From assembly GCF_017814975.1 (NCBI RefSeq), contig NZ_JAGIQA010000032.1, positions 29,532-93,531 on the forward strand: a stretch of 64,000 nucleotides of DNA, written 5' to 3'. The DNA is from Cupriavidus consociatus (lineage in GTDB: Bacteria > Pseudomonadota > Gammaproteobacteria > Burkholderiales > Burkholderiaceae). The position numbers were made by a program, and so were the translations under genes. Below, in pieces: positions 61,193-64,000 of the stretch. Below the pieces are notes generated by a model. That model made no database searches, was not told where the DNA came from, and worked only from the letters and a program-made list of their open reading frames with translations. Positions within the stretch are counted from its first letter, which is position 1. The number at the start of each line of letters is the position of its first letter.

Positions 61193-62497
61193 ATGCGCGT
61201 ACTAGTGCTTGGCGCCGGCGTCGCCGGCATATCCGCCGCCTACTACCTGTGGCGCGACGGCCATGAGGTGACAGTACTCGAGCGGCAAGCGGGCCCGGGA
61301 CTGGGGTCTAGCTTCGGCAACGCCGGAGGCCTTTGTCCCGGCTTTGCCGGCCCTTGGGCGTCGCCGGGCATGCCGCGCAAGGTGCTGCGCATGGCCCTCC
61401 AAATGCATGCGCCAGTGCGATTTTCGATGATGCCGGATGCCGAGCGGCTGCACTGGCTCGCCAAATGGCTGAAGGAATGCAATGCGGAGCGCTTTGGCAT
61501 TAACAAGGCACGCATGCAGCGCATGGCCCATTACAGCATGCGTTGTATGCAGGCCTTGCGTGATGAAGTGCCTGAGCTCAGCTTCGGTTTTCACCGTGAC
61601 GGCACGCTGCAACTACTCGAAACCGATCAGGAAGTCGAGCTGGCACAGCTGGCAACGCGCACGCTCAGCCAGTTCCAGGTGCCATGGCGGATGATGGGTC
61701 GCGACGAAGCCATGTCGCTCGAACCATCGCTGCGGGCGTCTGCCGTCGCATGGCAAGGCGCACTGCATCTGCCAGACGATGCATCAGGCGACAGCGCAAA
61801 GTTCTGCACGGGCCTTGCCGGGTATCTTTCCAGTCGTGGCGTGTCGTTTCAGTATGGCGCTTCGGCAACCCGACTCGTCCATTCGCACGGCCGCCTTCGC
61901 ACTGTCGAGATCTCGCATGACGGGCAGATGGACCAACGGCAGGCCGATGCCTGCGTGGTGGCGCTCGGCTGCCATGCGCCCGCGCTCCTTGCCACCGCAG
62001 GCCTGCGGATCCCGGTTTATCCGCTCAAGGGCTATTCGATCACGATTCCCATCGCCGACACCAAGGCTGCACCGCGCATGGCGATCATGGACGAGCACCA
62101 CAAGATCATGCTTACCCGGCTGGGCGACAAGTTGCGCGTCGCGGGAATGGCCGAGTTCGTCGGGTACGACCTGACGGTGCGCCGGGTCCGCACGGAACTG
62201 TTGTCGACGCTGACGCGGCGGCTCTTTCCACGCGGGCTCGACTATGCCGCGGCCACGTCATGGGCCGGCCTTCGTCCGATGACGCCGGACGGGCCGCCCA
62301 TCCTCGGCGCGACCCCGCTACAGGGCCTCTACCTGAATGCTGGCCATGGCTCCAATGGCTGGACTCAGGCGTGCGGCACCGGCCGGCTTGTTGCCGACGC
62401 GGTTTCCGGCAGGCAGCCGGAGATCGACATGGATGGACTTACCGTCGAGCGATTCGGCATGCACCGCGCCGGGCGTCCGCCGGCTCGCGTGGGCTGA
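61193..62497 (+). CDS. D-amino-acid dehydrogenase-like FAD oxidoreductase
   Basis: 434 residues from ATG 61193. FAD-binding VLGAGVAGISAAYYL (G-x-G-x-x-G) at the start, SSFGNAGGLCPGFAGPW (about residue 40), VYPLKGYSITIPI and the C-terminal GLRPMTPDGPPILGATPLQGLYLNAGHGSNGW (cited in halves) are the DadA pattern. The enzyme oxidises D-amino acids to keto acids and passes electrons to quinone. It follows the Bug gene by 23 bases, so it belongs to the same unit and supports an amino-acid-like substrate. Confidence 0.9.
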   Translation: MRVLVLGAGVAGISAAYYLWRDGHEVTVLERQAGPGLGSSFGNAGGLCPGFAGPWASPGMPRKVLRMALQMHAPVRFSMMPDAERLHWLAKWLKECNAERFGINKARMQRMAHYSMRCMQALRDEVPELSFGFHRDGTLQLLETDQEVELAQLATRTLSQFQVPWRMMGRDEAMSLEPSLRASAVAWQGALHLPDDASGDSAKFCTGLAGYLSSRGVSFQYGASATRLVHSHGRLRTVEISHDGQMDQRQADACVVALGCHAPALLATAGLRIPVYPLKGYSITIPIADTKAAPRMAIMDEHHKIMLTRLGDKLRVAGMAEFVGYDLTVRRVRTELLSTLTRRLFPRGLDYAAATSWAGLRPMTPDGPPILGATPLQGLYLNAGHGSNGWTQACGTGRLVADAVSGRQPEIDMDGLTVERFGMHRAGRPPARVG

Positions 62498-62707
62498 ACC
62501 CATCGCTTGCACGGGCGCCGCTGCCCGGCGGTCCCTTTCACGCCGAGTGCCATCGGCACAGATGCCAGCAGCCGCTGTTGCACGCACGGCCGCCCACTGA
62601 ACCTGCCATAGCCGCATCACCGGCTATTGCCGCATCGCCCATGCCGGGACTGTGGCTTGCGCAGCCCTGCACAGCCAGCAACTCGAACATACATATGGAG
62701 GAGAACG

Positions 62708-63763
62708 ATGAAAACATCAGGAAAGTACGCCATTGCGGCATCGATGTGGTGTCTGCTTGCCGCGACGGCACAGGCGCAGTCAAGCGTCACGCTATACGGC
62801 GTCATGGATGCTGGCTTGGAGTATGTCAGCCATGCGGGCGCGGACGGCTCGGGGTCCGCATACCGCGTCACCTCCGGAAACACCGCGGCATCGCGATGGG
62901 GCCTGCGGGGCAAGGAGGCGCTGGGTGCGGCAATGAGCGCGGTCTTTGTGCTGGAGAGTGGCTTCCTGACGGACACCGGCATGGCCGGATTTGGCGGCCG
63001 CCTGTTCGGTCGGCAGGCGTTCGTCGGCATCGCGGGGCCTTGGGGCCAGGTCACACTCGGGCGCCAGAACAATATCCTGTTCGATTTTTTCATTCCCTTT
63101 GACACCAACCGCTATGCGCCGTATTCCGTGCTTGCCCACGATGCGCAGTTCGCGGGGCGGGCCGACAATGCCATCAAGTACACAGGCAACTTCGGCGAAC
63201 TGACGATCAGCGCGCTGTACAGCGCCGGCTACGACTCGACCATTGCCAACGGCAGCGAAGTCCCCGGTGCGCCGCGCGTGGGCCAGGAAATCGGAGCCGG
63301 CGCTTCGTACACCATCGGCAAATTCGGATTGGCGATTGCCTATGACCAGCGGCGTGGCACATCCGTGGCCGCGGCGGGCAACATTGAGCGCCGCTACGCG
63401 GCGGGATTTCTCTACACCAGCGGCCCCTTCACGGCCGAGGCCGGGTACCGGCTCCTGCAGGACGGGCTGGGCTCGCCCGCCAGCCGCTCCCATCTCTACT
63501 GGCTGGGCGGTGCCTACGCGGTAAAACCGGCACTGACGCTGCGCGCCGGCATCTACCGGACGGATAAGCGTGCTTCTGCTGACGACGCCATCAGCTACGT
63601 GCTGCAGGCGGCGTACACCCTGTCGAAGCGCACGGAGCTTTATGTCAATGCGTCGTACATGGACAACGCGGGCCGCTCGACGCTGGGTGTGGCGAGTGCG
63701 ACCAAGGTCGCGCCAGGCGTCGGACAGACCGGCTTGGCGGCGGGCATGAAGCACATCTTCTAG
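62708..63763 (+). CDS. Gram-negative trimeric porin
   Basis: 351 residues, TGGAGGAGAACG before the ATG. Signal peptide to ATAQA-QS, then SSVTLYGVMDAGLEYVSH, SRWGLRGKEALG, GRQNNILFDFF and the terminal GMKHIF. It is closely related in plan to the porin at 8250 and to the remnant at 15784. Probably the outer-membrane pore for the substrate of this catabolic unit. Confidence 0.95.
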   Translation: MKTSGKYAIAASMWCLLAATAQAQSSVTLYGVMDAGLEYVSHAGADGSGSAYRVTSGNTAASRWGLRGKEALGAAMSAVFVLESGFLTDTGMAGFGGRLFGRQAFVGIAGPWGQVTLGRQNNILFDFFIPFDTNRYAPYSVLAHDAQFAGRADNAIKYTGNFGELTISALYSAGYDSTIANGSEVPGAPRVGQEIGAGASYTIGKFGLAIAYDQRRGTSVAAAGNIERRYAAGFLYTSGPFTAEAGYRLLQDGLGSPASRSHLYWLGGAYAVKPALTLRAGIYRTDKRASADDAISYVLQAAYTLSKRTELYVNASYMDNAGRSTLGVASATKVAPGVGQTGLAAGMKHIF

Positions 63764-63839
63764 CTCCATGCACGGAGCATGGGGGCACGTCCCCGGACGC
63801 ACGCAAGCGAACATCGATCATTCGGTCAAGGAGACAGGA

Positions 63840-64000
63840 ATGTACATAGGTATTCCGCAGGAGACGCGGGCAGGCGAAACTCGCGTCGCCGCCACCCCCG
63901 AGACGGTCAGGAAGTACGTCGCCCAGGGCCACAAGGTCATCGTCCAGGCCGGCGCCGGCGTACGCGCCAGCCAGCCCGATGGCGCGTATGAAGCGGTCGG
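63840..64000 (+). CDS. pntA: NAD(P) transhydrogenase subunit alpha (3' end outside window)
   Basis: Only the first 53 codons are visible: MYIGIPQETRAGETRVAATP, then VRKYVAQGHKVIVQAGAGVRAS, which match the N-terminus of transhydrogenase alpha and the related alanine dehydrogenase. The transhydrogenase start M-x-I-G-I-P-x-E and the Ala-rich AGAGxxAS fit PntA better. AAGGAGACAGGA precedes the ATG. In Cupriavidus such genes accompany redox catabolism. The remainder lies beyond base 64000. Confidence 0.75.
   Translation, partial: MYIGIPQETRAGETRVAATPETVRKYVAQGHKVIVQAGAGVRASQPDGAYEAV

Overview
This high-GC window looks like a secondary replicon of a Cupriavidus/Ralstonia-type betaproteobacterium (Burkholderiaceae). 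The reasons are two Bug-type (TctC-like) binding proteins, intact and decayed classical beta-proteobacterial trimeric porins, many LysR/AraC/Lrp regulators beside small catabolic clusters, an H-NS protein of the BpH3 type and an alanine/lysine-rich histone H1-like protein. This assignment rests on gene content only; I could run no database search.

Layout. (1) 1-8106: a catabolic run on the + strand: two adjacent MmgE/PrpD proteins, then acyl-CoA dehydrogenase, a MaoC-like protein without catalytic residues, a DUF35 zinc-ribbon/OB protein, a thiolase-like protein without the nucleophilic Cys, a canonical MaoC hydratase and an alpha/beta hydrolase. The MaoC/DUF35/thiolase set resembles the ChsH1-ChsH2-Ltp2 hydratase/retro-aldolase module of steroid side-chain breakdown. 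(2) 8.2-23.3 kb: a region with much gene decay: porin, Bug receptor, a shredded CoA-transferase pseudogene beside an intact CoA-transferase that lacks the catalytic Asp, an IS5/IS427-type insertion sequence, a decayed porin, a lipoprotein, an Ap4A-phosphorylase-like protein, a divergent LysR/argC pair with a visible LTTR box, and an in-frame chimera of an ABC permease and a flavin monooxygenase preceding a DszC/SfnB-like gene.

(3) 23.9-35.1 kb: the most striking locus. A secreted copper-radical-oxidase-like protein (galactose/glyoxal oxidase fold) converges on an eight-gene minus-strand cluster: UDP-GlcNAc 2-epimerase, a small secreted Lys-rich protein, a deacetylase-like protein, a GT2 polysaccharide synthase with a QxxRW motif, a bactofilin-like beta-helix protein, an alpha/alpha-toroid protein, a YaiO-type outer-membrane barrel and a polytopic membrane protein. 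It reads as a synthase-dependent exopolysaccharide system combined with an oxidase, comparable to Streptomyces CslA-GlxA.

(4) 36-44.4 kb: an accessory, gene-poor region with a RES/Xre toxin-antitoxin pair, a HigA-like HTH protein, a DUF3268 zinc-finger protein, a DUF2188 protein, H-NS, several orphan intrinsic terminators that look like small RNA genes, a peculiar long-variable-arm tRNA with a CAU anticodon, and an H1-like protein. (5) 44.5-47.9 kb: a GT4 glycosyltransferase and a glycogen-debranching-type enzyme, followed by an Hsp20 remnant. (6) 48.3-54.4 kb: DUF1254 protein, cupin dioxygenase with divergent AraC regulator and paired operators, Lrp regulator, FtrA-like regulator and a DUF3088 gene whose promoter and 5' end are duplicated. 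(7) 54.5-64.0 kb: a molybdopterin BisC-like reductase divergent from a run of metC-like, DapA-like, SDR, frameshifted Bug receptor, DadA-like oxidase, porin and the start of an NAD(P) transhydrogenase alpha gene, apparently a nutrient uptake and catabolic unit for an amino-acid-like compound.
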